From positions 1 to 64,000 of the forward strand of contig QZLF01000003.1 of assembly GCA_016771945.1 (NCBI GenBank): a stretch of 64,000 nucleotides of DNA, read 5' to 3'. This document shows, one piece after another, positions 17,674 through 27,983 of the stretch. A program made the position numbers and the translations under genes. The DNA is from Candidatus Leucobacter sulfamidivorax. Lineage in GTDB: Bacteria > Actinomycetota > Actinomycetes > Actinomycetales > Microbacteriaceae. Below the pieces are notes generated by a model. The model did no database searches. It worked only from the letters and a program-made list of their open reading frames with translations, and was not told the DNA's origin. Within the stretch, counting starts at the first letter, position 1. Each line of letters starts with the position of its first letter.

Positions 17674-19179
17674 TCAGCCGAGGATGTTGATGACCTTCTC
17701 CTCGGTGTAGCTCAGCAGCTCCTCGAGGCACTCCTCCTTGCCGCCGACCCCGGAGCGCTTCACCCCGCCGTAGGGCACGTTCGGGTAATGGGCCGCGGAG
17801 CCGTTGACCCACACGAACCCGGCCTCGAGACGACGCGCGACCCGCAGCGCACGCCCGATATCACGCGTCCACACGCTCCCCGTGAGACCGTACTCGACCC
17901 CGTTAGCGATCCGGAGCGCGTCGTCCTCGGTATCGAACGGGATGACCGCGAGCACGGGCCCGAAGACCTCTTCCTGCGCGATACGAGAGGCCGGGTCCAC
18001 ATCGGCCAGCACCGTCGGGGCGACGAACAGTCCCTCCCCGTAGCCCTTGCCTGCGGGGCGGCCGCCGCCGGCGATGACCCGGGCGCCCTCCTGCTTCGCG
18101 ATCTCGATGTAGCCAAGCGATTTCTCGTACTGGGCCTCGTTGATCATCGTGCCCTGCTGCGAGGCCTCGCTGAGCGGGTCGCCGAGGTTCCGGGCGCGGA
18201 CGATCGCGGCGATCCGTTCGAGCATCTCCTCGTACCGGTCGCGTTCGACGAGGACCCGCGAGTTCGACCCGCAGGACTGCCCCGACCAGGTGAAGTTCAT
18301 GCCGTCGACCGCGCCCTGGGCGGCCTGGTCGAGGTCCGCGTCGGAGAACACGATCATGGCGTTCTTCCCGCCGAGCTCGAGCGTGACGTGCTTCACCCCG
18401 GCCTCGGCCGCGGCCTGCTGGATCCGCCGCCCGGTCGGCTCCGACCCGATGAACCCGATGCGCCGCACCGCGGGATGCCGCACGAGACGGTCGGGCACCG
18501 CCGGGCCGTCTCCGACCACGACGTTGACCACCCCGGGCGGGAAGACCCGGGCGGCCAGCTCGCCCAGCGCGAGCGGGGACAGGGGCGCGGTCTCCGGGGG
18601 TTTCGCGACCACGGGGTTGCCCGCCACGAGCGGGGCCGCGATACGGCAGAAGAACATCAGCGGGTGGTTGTACGGCCAGATCTTCGCGACGACCCCGACC
18701 GGTTCGCGCACCGTCAGGTGGAGCTCGTTCGAGGCCGGGATCGTCTGCCCCTTCATCTCGAGCGCGAAGCCCGCGTACATGCGCATCTGCTCGAGCGCGA
18801 TCCGCACGTCAAAGCGGGCGTTCACGATCGGGGAGCCCGCATCGATCGCGTCCAGCAGCGCGAGCTCGTCCGCGTGGGCCTCGACCAGGTCCGCGAACTC
18901 GTACACGAGGCGGGCGCGTTCGAGCGCGGGCGTCCACCGCCACCCCTCGCGGGCGGCCTCGGCCGCGGCGACCGCGGCATCGACGTCTTCCGGGGTCGCG
19001 TTCGGCACGCGCGCGACCGGTCGCCGGGAGAACGGGTCCACGGACAGGAACGTCCCGCCATCGGACGCCGCGGTCAGGCGCCCCCCGATGAGCATCCGCC
19101 AGTCCCGATCCAACACACGCTCCACCTCGACGGCATACTCACGACCCTCAAGCGCCGCACGCAGATCGATTCCGGTCAT
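17674..19179 (-). CDS. NAD(P)-dependent aldehyde dehydrogenase
   Basis: This 501-residue ALDH superfamily enzyme has general base Glu268 in TLELGG and catalytic Cys303 in SGQSCGS. The NAD-binding segment GFIGSEPTGRRI is present. AGGAGGAGAC precedes ATG 19179, so the longer frame to 19275 was rejected. It follows the iron alcohol dehydrogenase and precedes the aldolase, consistent with an alcohol-aldehyde-acid step in one pathway. Confidence 0.9.
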   Translation of the reverse strand: MTGIDLRAALEGREYAVEVERVLDRDWRMLIGGRLTAASDGGTFLSVDPFSRRPVARVPNATPEDVDAAVAAAEAAREGWRWTPALERARLVYEFADLVEAHADELALLDAIDAGSPIVNARFDVRIALEQMRMYAGFALEMKGQTIPASNELHLTVREPVGVVAKIWPYNHPLMFFCRIAAPLVAGNPVVAKPPETAPLSPLALGELAARVFPPGVVNVVVGDGPAVPDRLVRHPAVRRIGFIGSEPTGRRIQQAAAEAGVKHVTLELGGKNAMIVFSDADLDQAAQGAVDGMNFTWSGQSCGSNSRVLVERDRYEEMLERIAAIVRARNLGDPLSEASQQGTMINEAQYEKSLGYIEIAKQEGARVIAGGGRPAGKGYGEGLFVAPTVLADVDPASRIAQEEVFGPVLAVIPFDTEDDALRIANGVEYGLTGSVWTRDIGRALRVARRLEAGFVWVNGSAAHYPNVPYGGVKRSGVGGKEECLEELLSYTEEKVINILG

Positions 19180-19282
19180 CGTCTCCTCCTTCGAATCCTG
19201 AAAATCTCTACTCGGTACGAGCCCCGCCGATACGAGTCCCGCCGCTGCGCACCCGTCGACGGGCCGCGGGGCCACATCCCCG

Positions 19283-20393
19283 TCAGCCCGCCGAGGCGAT
19301 CGCGCCGGCGAGCCGCAGCAATTCGCGCAACTCCTCGTCGCTCGACTCGCGGGCGTTGTTGCTCCGGAAGACGTGACCCCGACTCGCGTCGATCATCGCC
19401 CCGGCCTCCGCCTGGCCGCTGTCGAAGCGCGCCTCGAAGCCGATCGCGCCGTAGAGCTCGCCGATCCGGTCGACCAGCTCCCTGCCCTCGGCGGAGAGCG
19501 CCTCCCGGTTGAACCCGGCCACGTATGGCAGCAGGATGCCGTTCTGCAGGCCGTGGGGCGCGTCGACGGCCGGTGACGACGAGAGCGCGTGCACGAGCGC
19601 GAGGCCGCTGTTGCCGCACGCGATGTTGGCGAGGCTCGCGGCCTCCAGCAGCCGCTGCAGCACCTCGTCGTTCTCGCCCCGGGCGTTGCGGCCGTCGACC
19701 TGGCCCGCCACGGCCTTCGGCAGCGCCTCGAGGATCTGGGCGGCCGCGTGCAGGGCGCAGGCGTCGGTGAACATGCTGCGACCCCGCGACCACAGCGACT
19801 CGAGCGCGTGGGTCAGCGCATCGAGCGCCGCGAACACGAGCGGCTCCCGCGGCAGGCCGCGGAGCACCGTCGCGTCCAGGATGGCCGCCACCGGCTCGTA
19901 GCCCCGGCCCCGGATGACCACTTCGCGGACCTTGCCCGACTCGTGCAGCACCAACGCGTTCGACACCTCGCTGCCGCTGCCGGCGGTCGTCGGCACCGCG
20001 ATGGTGGGCGCCGGCGGGTGCTCCGCGCGGCCGTCGCCCTCGAGGCTCTCGATGCCGACGTCGTTCGTCATCAGCAGGGCGACGGCCTTCGCGGCGCTGA
20101 GTCCACTGCCGCCCCCGATGGCCAGCACGGCCTCCGCCCCCGCGGCGCGCCCCGGCCGCGGCTGCCTCGGCCTCGGCCGGGGCCGGGTTCACATCGGCGA
20201 GCGCCGTTCCGACGACGAGCCCCTCGACGCCCGCCGCTTGGACGATGGAGTCCAGCATGCCGAGCCGTGCGAGGCCGCGATCGGCGACCACCATCAGCCG
20301 GGAGACCCCGAGCTCCCGGAGCAGTCCCGCCGTGTCGGCGAGCGCGCCGAGCCGCGCGTAGATGCGCGTCCCGACGGCGAAGCCCCCGCTCAC
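19283..20393 (-). pseudogene. Iron-containing alcohol dehydrogenase/maleylacetate reductase family, frameshifted
   Basis: The protein would reduce or oxidise an alcohol/keto group with NAD(P)H. GTG 20393 overlaps the hydantoinase B stop as GTGA. The first about 80 residues (GFAVGTRIYARLG onward) are in one frame. The rest, from LAIGGGSGLSAAKAVALL (NAD-binding) through DALTHALES and DAPHGLQNGILLP (metal ligands), is in another frame that ends at 19283. The span is 1111 bases, one too many. Removing one base from a four-G run (four C on the plus strand, near 20150) restores the frame, so this is a one-base homopolymer insertion. Confidence 0.8.
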
Positions 20394-22573
20394 CGCAGCT
20401 CCACCGGAACCAGATCGGGTGCGCCGATGCGGCTGACCGCCGACCAGAGCAGCCGGCCGCTCGCCGGGCAGAGGTACTCGCGCAGTTCGAGATCCTCGTG
20501 CAACGCGATGTAGGGGCCGTGCTGCCGTGCGGGCACCACCCTGCGCACCGTGCCCTCGATCCAGTCGCCCGGGCTTCCGAGCAGCGCGCCCGCCCGAGTG
20601 CGCACCTCGTCGCCGCTCTGGAAGACGTCGGGGGTGAGCCAGACGGCGTCGGCGGGCGCGACCGCGTCGGGGACCGGCTTCGCGCCTGCGACGCGCTCCG
20701 CCCGCAGCGCGGCCCGCCGCGCCTCGGTGGCGGGCTCGTCGACGACGCTCCCGTCGGCGTTCCCGTCGGCACCGCCACCGGCGAGCACCACCCCGTAGAT
20801 GTCGCGCGCGGCCTCCGCGCTGACGTAGCCGTCGAGGACGTCGGCGGCCACGAGCTGCGGATCGCGGTCGAGCGGATCGCCGAAGCCGCCTCCGCCCTGG
20901 AAGCTGTAGGCGATCACGTCGCCGCGGGCGATGCCGAAGAACCCGGGCTTGGCCCCGAAGTCCTCGGTGGCGCCGGGCCACGCCGCCAGGTCGTCGACCC
21001 CGGAGATCCGCCCCACGGGGCTCCGTCCGTCGGCGTGCAGCTTCGCGTTGCGGTTGCAGGAGCCCTCGAGCCCGCCGAAGAGGCCGAGGCTGTTGGGCAC
21101 TTCGACCCCGTGGCCCACGATCATGCCGTGCAGGCCCTCGGTGTCGTGGGGCGTGATCGCGAGTCCCACGGTCGCCCCGCCGCGGTGGCGGCCCGGGCCG
21201 CCGGTGTCGGCGATGATGCCGCGGTAGAGGAACAGGATCGGGCCCGCCGCCTCGTGCGACTCGACGTTGGTGATCGCCGGCCGCGGCACGCAGAAGTCGC
21301 CCGAGCCGTTCAGGCCGTCGTGATCGTCGTACGCGCCGCCGCCGCCGGCGGTCGAGTCGAGCAGGAAGTTGCCGTAGGGCGTGCCGTCGCGGTTCAGCCC
21401 GTTGATCACGAAGGCGCTCATCGAGCCCTTGGTGACCGCGGTCGCGTCCGGCAGGGTCGCGGGCGAGGTCGCGGCCAGCCGCGAGAGCGCCTGCAGGGCC
21501 ACGTTCGTCACGACCCAGGTCGCCGAGATCGTCGCCGCCGAGACCGGGGCGGGGAACGTCGCGTTGCAGACGATGCCCTCCGGGGCCTCGATCTCGATCA
21601 CCTTCAGCAGGCCCTCGTTCCAGCGCAGCGTCGGCGCGAGCGTCGGCAGCAGCGCGGCGAAGACGCCGGCGAGCATGCCCGACCAGGTGCAGTTGATGAA
21701 GCCGGGGGCCTGCTCGCTCGATCCCGTGAAGTCGAAGACGAGGCGATCGCCCGTCTTGCGCACCTCGACCTTGAAGTCGTAGAGCTTGTTCGTGTGGCCG
21801 TCGTGCTCGATGAAGTCCTGACCGCGGTAGACGCCGTCGGGGAGCCCGCGCAGCCGATCCCGCAGCTGCTCCTCGGAGTGCTCGATCTCGAGCTGCATCA
21901 CGCGCTGCACCTCCGCCAGGCCGTAGCGGTCGAACAGCTCGACGAGCCGCCGCCCGGCGACGTTGTTCGCCGCGATCATGGCCTTGAGGTCGAGGCCGAC
22001 GGCGAGCGGCATCCGCGTCATCCCGAGCACCATGTCCCAGATGTCGCCGCGGATCTCGCCGCCCTCGACGATGCGCACGCCGCTCATGAGCACGGCCTCC
22101 TGCTGCACCATCGTCGCGCCGATGCCCCACGAGCCGAAGTTCAGACCGCCCATGTCGATCTGGTGCGCGCAGCAGCCGACCCAGGCCACCCGCTCGCCGC
22201 CGGTGAAGACGGGGGCGACGATCGACACGTCCTGCTGGTGCAGCGCGCCCTTGTAGGGGTTGTTCAGGATGAACATGTCGCCCTCGCGGATGCCGGGGTT
22301 CTCCGAGCAGTCGGCGACGATGTTGCGCACGACGCTCGCCATCGACCCCGAGTGGAAGAGCACCTGCGGGCCCATCGTGACGATCTCGCCGTCGGAGAGG
22401 TAGGTGCCGACGTTGAAGTCGGTCGCGTCGGTGACGACCGGCGATCCGGAGACCGCCTTCAGCGTGATCGCCTGCTCCTCGGTGATGGCGGTGAGCCGGT
22501 TGCGCACGACCTCGAAGGTGATCGGGTCCATGGCCGTCGTGGCGGGGCTGTTCTCATGCGTGGTGGTGTTCAT
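20390..22573 (-). CDS. Hydantoinase B/oxoprolinase family subunit
   Basis: This 727-residue HyuB-family protein has a start-proximal DPITFEVVRNRL and conserved GDMFILNNPYKGALHQQDV, HQIDMGG and GGGGFGDPL signatures. With HyuA it forms ATP-dependent enzymes that open cyclic amides (hydantoin, 5-oxoproline, caprolactam) or carboxylate ketones. ATG 22573 follows GGGAGGT. The C-terminal 130 residues add a small extra domain after the usual glycine-rich end. It is coupled to the next gene by a GTGA overlap. Only two subunits are present, so acetone carboxylase (three subunits) is unlikely. Confidence 0.85.
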   Translation of the reverse strand: MNTTTHENSPATTAMDPITFEVVRNRLTAITEEQAITLKAVSGSPVVTDATDFNVGTYLSDGEIVTMGPQVLFHSGSMASVVRNIVADCSENPGIREGDMFILNNPYKGALHQQDVSIVAPVFTGGERVAWVGCCAHQIDMGGLNFGSWGIGATMVQQEAVLMSGVRIVEGGEIRGDIWDMVLGMTRMPLAVGLDLKAMIAANNVAGRRLVELFDRYGLAEVQRVMQLEIEHSEEQLRDRLRGLPDGVYRGQDFIEHDGHTNKLYDFKVEVRKTGDRLVFDFTGSSEQAPGFINCTWSGMLAGVFAALLPTLAPTLRWNEGLLKVIEIEAPEGIVCNATFPAPVSAATISATWVVTNVALQALSRLAATSPATLPDATAVTKGSMSAFVINGLNRDGTPYGNFLLDSTAGGGGAYDDHDGLNGSGDFCVPRPAITNVESHEAAGPILFLYRGIIADTGGPGRHRGGATVGLAITPHDTEGLHGMIVGHGVEVPNSLGLFGGLEGSCNRNAKLHADGRSPVGRISGVDDLAAWPGATEDFGAKPGFFGIARGDVIAYSFQGGGGFGDPLDRDPQLVAADVLDGYVSAEAARDIYGVVLAGGGADGNADGSVVDEPATEARRAALRAERVAGAKPVPDAVAPADAVWLTPDVFQSGDEVRTRAGALLGSPGDWIEGTVRRVVPARQHGPYIALHEDLELREYLCPASGRLLWSAVSRIGAPDLVPVELR

Positions 22574-22590
22574 GATTGGTGACCTCCCTG

Positions 22591-24718
22591 TCACGCGGTG
22601 GGGGTGATGACGAGGTTGCCGATGGCGTCGAGGGCGACCTGCTGGCCGCTCGCCACGTACACGGTGGTGGTGGGGTGCTCGATGACGGCGGGGCCGGCGA
22701 TCGTCTCGGGGCCGAGCCGATCCCACTCGGCGACGGTGGCGTCGAACCAGGCGCCCGTGACGACGTCGTAGACCTGACGGCTGCTCGGCCGATGGGACTC
22801 GCCGCTCGGCGCGATGGCGGCGAAGCTCGGCTTGGGGGTGCGGCCGATGCCCGAGACCCGGAACGCGGTGATCTCGAGCCCGGCCTCGCGGAAGCCCGCG
22901 CCGTGGCCGTAGGTGTCCTCGTAGATCTCCTCGAACAGCGCGACGAGTCTCGCGACGGCGGCCTCGTCCGCGAGCTCCTCCTGCACCGGCACGATGAGCT
23001 CGTGCGTCTGCATGCGGTACCGCATGTCGATCGAGCGGTCGATGACCACGTCCTCGGGCTTCACGCCGTCGCGCGCGAGCTGCTCCCGCGCGGAGGCCTC
23101 GAGCTCGGCGAACACCTCGCGCAGCGCGGCGGGGTCGAACTCGGACGCGGGATCGGTGTTGCCCGGGGAGGACTTGAATGAGACCGAGCGCTCGGCGCTG
23201 TGCAGGATGTCGGCGGCGAGCGCTCCGTAGGCGGAGTGCGCCATCGAGGTCGCCGGGACGAGAATCGTGCCCACGCCGAGATCGGCTCCGAAGCCGGCGC
23301 AGTGCATCGGCCCCGCGCCGCCGTAGGCGTAGATCACGAAGTCGCGGGGGTCGTGGCCGTGGCCGACGGTGAGCTCGCGCAGCGTGTCGGCCATGCGGGC
23401 GTCGACGATCCGCTTGATGCCGGCTGCGGCCTCGACGACCGAGAGCCCCAGGGGCTCGGCGATCTGGGTGCGGATCGCCTCCTCGGCGCCCGCCTTGTCG
23501 AGGTTCATGCGCCCGCCGAGGAACACCTCCGGATCGATCACGCCGAGCACGACGTCGGCGTCGGTCACGGTGACCCGGGTGCCGCCTCGCCGGTAGCAGA
23601 CGGGCCCGGGGAACGCGCCGGCGCTCCTCGGCCCCACGCGCAGCTCGCCCGCGACGACCTCCGCGATGGATCCGCCGCCCGCTCCGATGGCGGTGATGTT
23701 CACCATCGGCACCGCCACGTGGTACTGGGCGACCTCGGTCACCTGGGAGACCACGGGCCGGTCCGCGACGACGAGGCCGACGTCGAAGCTGGTGCCGCCC
23801 ATGTCGGTGGTGATCACGTTCGCATGGCCGAGCTCCTGGGCGAGGAAGTGCGAGCCGAGCACGCCGCCGGTCGGGCCGGAGGCGAGCAGCAGCACGGCCC
23901 GCTCGGCCGCGTCGTGCGCGCTCATCACGCCGCCGATCGAGTTCAGCACGCTGAAGCGGCCCTGGAGACCGGCCTCGCGCAGCGTCCGCTCGAGGCGCTC
24001 GAGGTAGCGCTCCACCGTCGGTCCGAGGTAGGAGTTGAGCACGGTGGTGGCCGTGCGCTCGTACTCGCCGAGGATCGGGTTCACCTCGTGCGAGAGGCTC
24101 ACGTACGCCTCGGGGCCGACCTCCTCTCGGATGATCTCGGCGATGCGGCGCTCGTGGGCCGGGTTGCGGAACGACCAGAGCAGGCTCACGGCATAGGCCT
24201 CGGCACCTCCGTCGCGCAGGCGCCGCACCTCGCGCCGCGCGGCGTCCTCGTCGAGCTCGAGCAGCACCCGGCCGGCCTGGTCGATCCGCTCCGGCACCTC
24301 GGCGATGAGCCGCCGCGGCGACGGGGTCGGGGTAGCTGCGCTGGCTGAAGCGGCCGAGCAGCTCGTTCGGCATGCCCGCCGTGAACCCCATCAGCCGCTG
24401 CACGAGGATCGTGTCGCCGAAGCCCCGGGTCGTCAGCAGCCCGGTCGTGGTGCCGCGGCGCTCGATGAGCGCGTTCGTCGCCTGCGTGGTGCCGTGCCCG
24501 AAGCTGACCACCTGGTCCAGCATCTCGGAGAGGGTCTCGCCCCGCTCCTCGGCGATGAGGGTCAGCGCCGCGAGCACTCCCTCCTCGAGCGCCTGGGGGG
24601 TCGTCGGCGCCTTGTTGGTGACCACGCGGCCTGCCCCGTCCATGACGACGACGTCGGTGAAGGTGCCGCCCGTGTCCACTCCGACGTAGAGCTCGTCGGC
24701 TGCAGTGCTATCGGTCAT
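22591..24718 (-). pseudogene. Hydantoinase A/oxoprolinase family subunit, frameshifted
   Basis: This is the ATP-binding partner of the B subunit. ATG 24718 (GGAGAG before it) starts VGVDTGGTFTDVVV, the sugar-kinase-like phosphate loop; the frame continues to about 24320. The remaining about 570 residues, including SGPTGGVLGS, TTDMGGTSFDVG and YGGAGPMHCAGFG, are in another frame that ends at 22591. The span of 2128 bases is one more than a multiple of three. The shift falls in a GCGGCGG run near 24315-24325. Joined, the length is normal for HyuA, so the change is recent or is a sequence error. Confidence 0.82.
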
Positions 24719-24806
24719 CTGAATCTCTCCCTCGAGGCCTCGCTGACAGCATGATGATGACTTCGACTCTTCCCTTGCAGAATTAGTTAGGCAATAATCT
24801 TCTGGC

Positions 24807-25604
24807 GTGAAGAAAAAATTGCTGCAGCAGAAACCGCCCTACCCCATCGAATCGGTCGACAACGCGCTCCGGCTACTGCAGCTGCTGCGCGACGGCGGCA
24901 GTATCAGGCTGACCGATGCGGCTGAGGAACTGCAGATCGCGCCGTCGACCGTGCACCGTCTGATGGCGATGCTCATCTACCGGGGCTTCGCGCTGCAGGA
25001 CGACAGCCGCCGCTACGTCGCGGGCCCGGCGCTCGGCATGCGGGCGGTGGGCGCCCCCTGGCTGCACGCCCTGCGGCGGGAGGCGCAGGAGCCGATGGAG
25101 ATCCTCTCCTCCCAGCTCGACGAGACCGTGAACCTCGTGATGCGCGTGGGGGTGAACATCCGCTTCCTGAGCACGGTCGAGGCCACGAGGACCCTGCGCA
25201 TCGGGGATCGCAGCGGCACGGTGATGCCGGCGATCGGCGCCTCGAGCGGCAAGGCCATGCTGTCCTTCGAGCCCGAGGAGCGGCTGGAGAACCTCTACCG
25301 GGGGCGCGCCGCGCAGCTCGCGGGGAACGCCCTCGACGAGGCCCAGTTCGCGCACCTCGTGCGCGAGCTCGACCGGGCGCGCTCGCTCGGCTACGCGCTC
25401 AGCCGGGAGGAGACCGAGATGGGCGTCGGCGCCGTGGGGGTGGCGGTCCTCGGCCCGCAGGGCGCACCGGTGGCGGGGCTGTCGATCGCGACCCCGATCG
25501 GCCGCCTGGACTCGCTGCTGGAGCCCGGACCGCTGGCGCTGCTGTACCACTGCCGGGACGAGATCGCGGCGGTCGTGGCGTCACTGCAGCCCGACGCGCC
25601 CTGA
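24807..25604 (+). CDS. IclR-family transcriptional regulator
   Basis: This 265-residue regulator has an N-terminal winged HTH (VDNALRLLQLLRDGGSIRLT, then LQIAPSTVHRLMAMLIYRGF) and a C-terminal IclR effector domain (AIGASSGKAML). It diverges from the hydantoinase-type operon with an 88-base AT-richer gap that carries a CAGAA-N17-TTCTG dyad (24777-24803). It is the likely regulator of that operon. Confidence 0.87.
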   Translation: MKKKLLQQKPPYPIESVDNALRLLQLLRDGGSIRLTDAAEELQIAPSTVHRLMAMLIYRGFALQDDSRRYVAGPALGMRAVGAPWLHALRREAQEPMEILSSQLDETVNLVMRVGVNIRFLSTVEATRTLRIGDRSGTVMPAIGASSGKAMLSFEPEERLENLYRGRAAQLAGNALDEAQFAHLVRELDRARSLGYALSREETEMGVGAVGVAVLGPQGAPVAGLSIATPIGRLDSLLEPGPLALLYHCRDEIAAVVASLQPDAP

Positions 25605-25712
25605 TCCCGGTCGCCGCGCGACGTCCTCGATCTCGCCCTTGATCGGGCCCTCGCCCTCGACCTGGCCCTGGTCCTCGTTCTCACCCTCGACCTCGCCGCT
25701 CACCTCCCTCTC
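25605..25712. repeat. Low-complexity CTCG-rich degenerate repeat
   Basis: The stretch just after the IclR stop is an irregular run of CTCGACCTCGCCCT-like units, without a usable gene on either strand. It ends at palindromic repeat copy 4. Confidence 0.5.
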
Positions 25713-25713
25713 A

Positions 25714-25767
25714 ATGGGACGCGAAACGTCGTGCAGGCGGTCGCGGGACGGCGATTCGCGTCCCCTT
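25714..25767. repeat. Palindromic intergenic repeat, copy 4
   Basis: This more diverged copy has a left arm GGGACGCGAAACGTCG and a right arm CGGCGATTCGCGTCCC, with two or three mismatches. It lies between two convergent genes (IclR and creC), where it could terminate both. Confidence 0.7.
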
Positions 25768-25835
25768 GCGCGGGGCGGACGACTTGCGCAAGGAGGACGA
25801 CAGCGAGCCGCGCGGGGATCGATCGCGGACCGGGA

Positions 25836-27311
25836 TCAGCGCCGCGCCGCGCGGTGGATCGACTTGAACGACACGTACTGCTCGAGCCCCTCGACGCCGT
25901 ATTCGACGCCCAGCCCCGAGTCGTGACGCCCGCCGAAGGGCGCCGCGTGGTTGGAGGCGAAGAAGTTCACGCCGACCGAGCCGCTGTCGACGCGCTCGGC
26001 GATGCCGAAGGCGCGCTCCTCGTCGGCCGAGAACACGATGCCGCCGAGCCCGAACGGCGTGGAGTTCGCGATCCCGACCGCCTCGTCGACGGTCCTGTAG
26101 GGCTGGATCGTGACGACCGGCCCGAAGATCTCCTCGCGCGCCACCCGCATGCCGGGCGCGACGTCGGCGAGGACGGTCGGCGCGATGAAGAGGCCGGGGC
26201 CGGGCAGCGGATCGCCGCCCGTCGCGAAGCGGGCGCCCTCCTCGCGGGCCGAGGCGAGGTGCGCGAGCACCGACTCGTACTGCGCGCGGTTCGCGACCGG
26301 GCCGAACACGGTCGCCGGGTCGAAGGGGTCGCCCTGCGGCGCCCCGGCCACGACCTCCGTGATGCGCGCCACGATCTCCTCGTAGCGGGAGCGCGGCGCC
26401 AGGATGCGCGTGGAGATGTAGCAGGTCTGCCCGGAGTTGCGCATGCACGAGCGCACGAAGACGCCGGCGAAGGCGTCCAGGTCGACGTCGTCGAGCAGGA
26501 TCGCCGCGGACTTCCCGCCGAGCTCGAGCGTGACGGGTCGCAGCAGCTCGCCGCAGGCCGCCGCGATGCGACGGCCCACCTCGGTGGAGCCGGTGAAGGC
26601 GACCTTGTCGACGAGGGGGTGGCGCACCATCGCGTCGCCGGTGCGGCCGTTGCCCGTGACGAGGTTCACGACGCCCGCGGGCACGCCCGCGGCGCGCGCC
26701 GCCTCGACGATATGGCGGATCGACAGCGGCGTCGGCGACGCCGGCTTGATGACGACGGTGTTGCCCGCGAGCAGGGCGGGCGCGAGCTTGATCACGACGA
26801 GGTTGATGGGGAAGTTCCAGGGCGCGATGAGCGCGCACACGCCCAGCGGGTCGCGACGCACCACGCTCTCGCCGGCACCGCTCGGGAAGGGCCGCACGTC
26901 CTCGCGCTCGAGGTGCCCGGCGAGCCCCGCGAAGTAGCGCAGGATGCCGGCGGCGTTGGCCGCGGCGCCCGCGGTCTCGGCGACGGGCGAGCCGTTCTCG
27001 CGGGTGTTGGTCGCGGAGAGTGCGTCGGCCCGCGCCTCGATCTCGGCGGCGAAGCGGCGCAGCACCTCGGCGCGCTCGCTCGGCGCCATGCGGGGCCAGG
27101 GCCCCTCATCGAAGGCGCGGCGGGCGGCCCGCATCGCTGCCTCGACGTCCTCCGGGGCGGCGACGGGCGCGCTGCCCCAGGTCTCGCCGGTGGCGGGATC
27201 GACCACGTCGATGCGCCCGGTGCCGATCGAGGGCGTCCACGCGCCGTCGATGAAGTGGTCCTCCGGGTGCCAGGCCCCGCGGCGGTAGTCGGTCTCCGCA
27301 GCGCCGGTCAC
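25836..27311 (-). CDS. creC: Aldehyde dehydrogenase, CreC-like
   Basis: This 491-residue ALDH has base Glu263 (LELGGK), catalytic Cys297 (NSGQTC) and an NAD motif, FTGSTEVGRRI. GTG 27311 overlaps the HD-protein stop as GTGA, so the longer frame to 27491 was rejected. In the cre pathway the enzyme oxidises 4-hydroxybenzaldehyde to 4-hydroxybenzoate. It is the last gene of the leftward cre operon. The family is certain; the substrate comes from context. Confidence 0.82.
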   Translation of the reverse strand: MTGAAETDYRRGAWHPEDHFIDGAWTPSIGTGRIDVVDPATGETWGSAPVAAPEDVEAAMRAARRAFDEGPWPRMAPSERAEVLRRFAAEIEARADALSATNTRENGSPVAETAGAAANAAGILRYFAGLAGHLEREDVRPFPSGAGESVVRRDPLGVCALIAPWNFPINLVVIKLAPALLAGNTVVIKPASPTPLSIRHIVEAARAAGVPAGVVNLVTGNGRTGDAMVRHPLVDKVAFTGSTEVGRRIAAACGELLRPVTLELGGKSAAILLDDVDLDAFAGVFVRSCMRNSGQTCYISTRILAPRSRYEEIVARITEVVAGAPQGDPFDPATVFGPVANRAQYESVLAHLASAREEGARFATGGDPLPGPGLFIAPTVLADVAPGMRVAREEIFGPVVTIQPYRTVDEAVGIANSTPFGLGGIVFSADEERAFGIAERVDSGSVGVNFFASNHAAPFGGRHDSGLGVEYGVEGLEQYVSFKSIHRAARR

Positions 27312-27979
27312 CGCAGCACCCCCGTCTTCAGCAGCGCCTGCGAGCGGTCGAGGTCGGCGTTCGCCATGGCGATCGCGGCCTCGCTCAGCAGCTCGGGCAC
27401 GATCTCCGCGCGCAGCCGGTCGGAGTAGGTGGCGGGGTCGAGGCCGAACCAGCTCGAGGCGAGCGCGATGCCGGCGTGGTCGAAGCGCCACAGCCGATCC
27501 GCGTCGCGCACGAGCGCGTCCTCCAGCGAGTGGGCGACCTGCCGCGTGTCGTGCCCGTCGATGATGGCGCAGACGGCCTCGACGAACTCCTCGTCGTAGC
27601 CGAGCGGCGGCAGCACCTCGCGCGCGATCGTGCAGCCCTGCTGCTCGTGCTGGAAGCGGATGTCGGCCGCGCGCCAGTTCTCGCCGAAGCCCTCGGAGAT
27701 GATGCGCGAGCCGTCGACGCGGCCCCAGCCGGTGTCGTGCAGCAGCACGCTCACCCGCACCAGCTCGGCGTTCGCCTCGGGGTGCGCGGCGAGCAGCCGC
27801 TCGGCGAAGGCGAGCGAGATCGGCAGGTGGATGTCGTTCGAGCGGGCCCGCGACTCGGGCACGATCGCGGCCCAGATGGGATCGAGGTCGGTGCCGGCCG
27901 GGGGCGTGGCGGCGATGGGTGCGGTGTCGATCGGACCGGTCGCGCGGATCGGCGCCGGCGGCAGCGGTTGGGTGAGCAC
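27308..27979 (-). CDS. creD: HD-domain phosphohydrolase, CreD-like
   Basis: This 223-residue metal-dependent HD-superfamily hydrolase has His51, His81-Asp82 (LLHDTGW), His111, His143 and Asp161 (RDADRLWR) spaced as metal ligands. In the C. glutamicum 4-cresol pathway, CreD removes the phosphate tag from the oxidised alkylphenyl phosphate. It lies 4 bases after the reductase gene and overlaps the dehydrogenase gene. A second protein with the same spacing is encoded at 35704. Confidence 0.8.
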   Translation of the reverse strand: MLTQPLPPAPIRATGPIDTAPIAATPPAGTDLDPIWAAIVPESRARSNDIHLPISLAFAERLLAAHPEANAELVRVSVLLHDTGWGRVDGSRIISEGFGENWRAADIRFQHEQQGCTIAREVLPPLGYDEEFVEAVCAIIDGHDTRQVAHSLEDALVRDADRLWRFDHAGIALASSWFGLDPATYSDRLRAEIVPELLSEAAIAMANADLDRSQALLKTGVLR

Positions 27980-27983
27980 GGTA

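Noticed and set aside
20390-24718. Acetone/acetophenone carboxylase reading of the hydantoinase A/B pair
   Set aside because: The required small third subunit or biotin carboxylase genes are absent next to them; the call was kept at family level.
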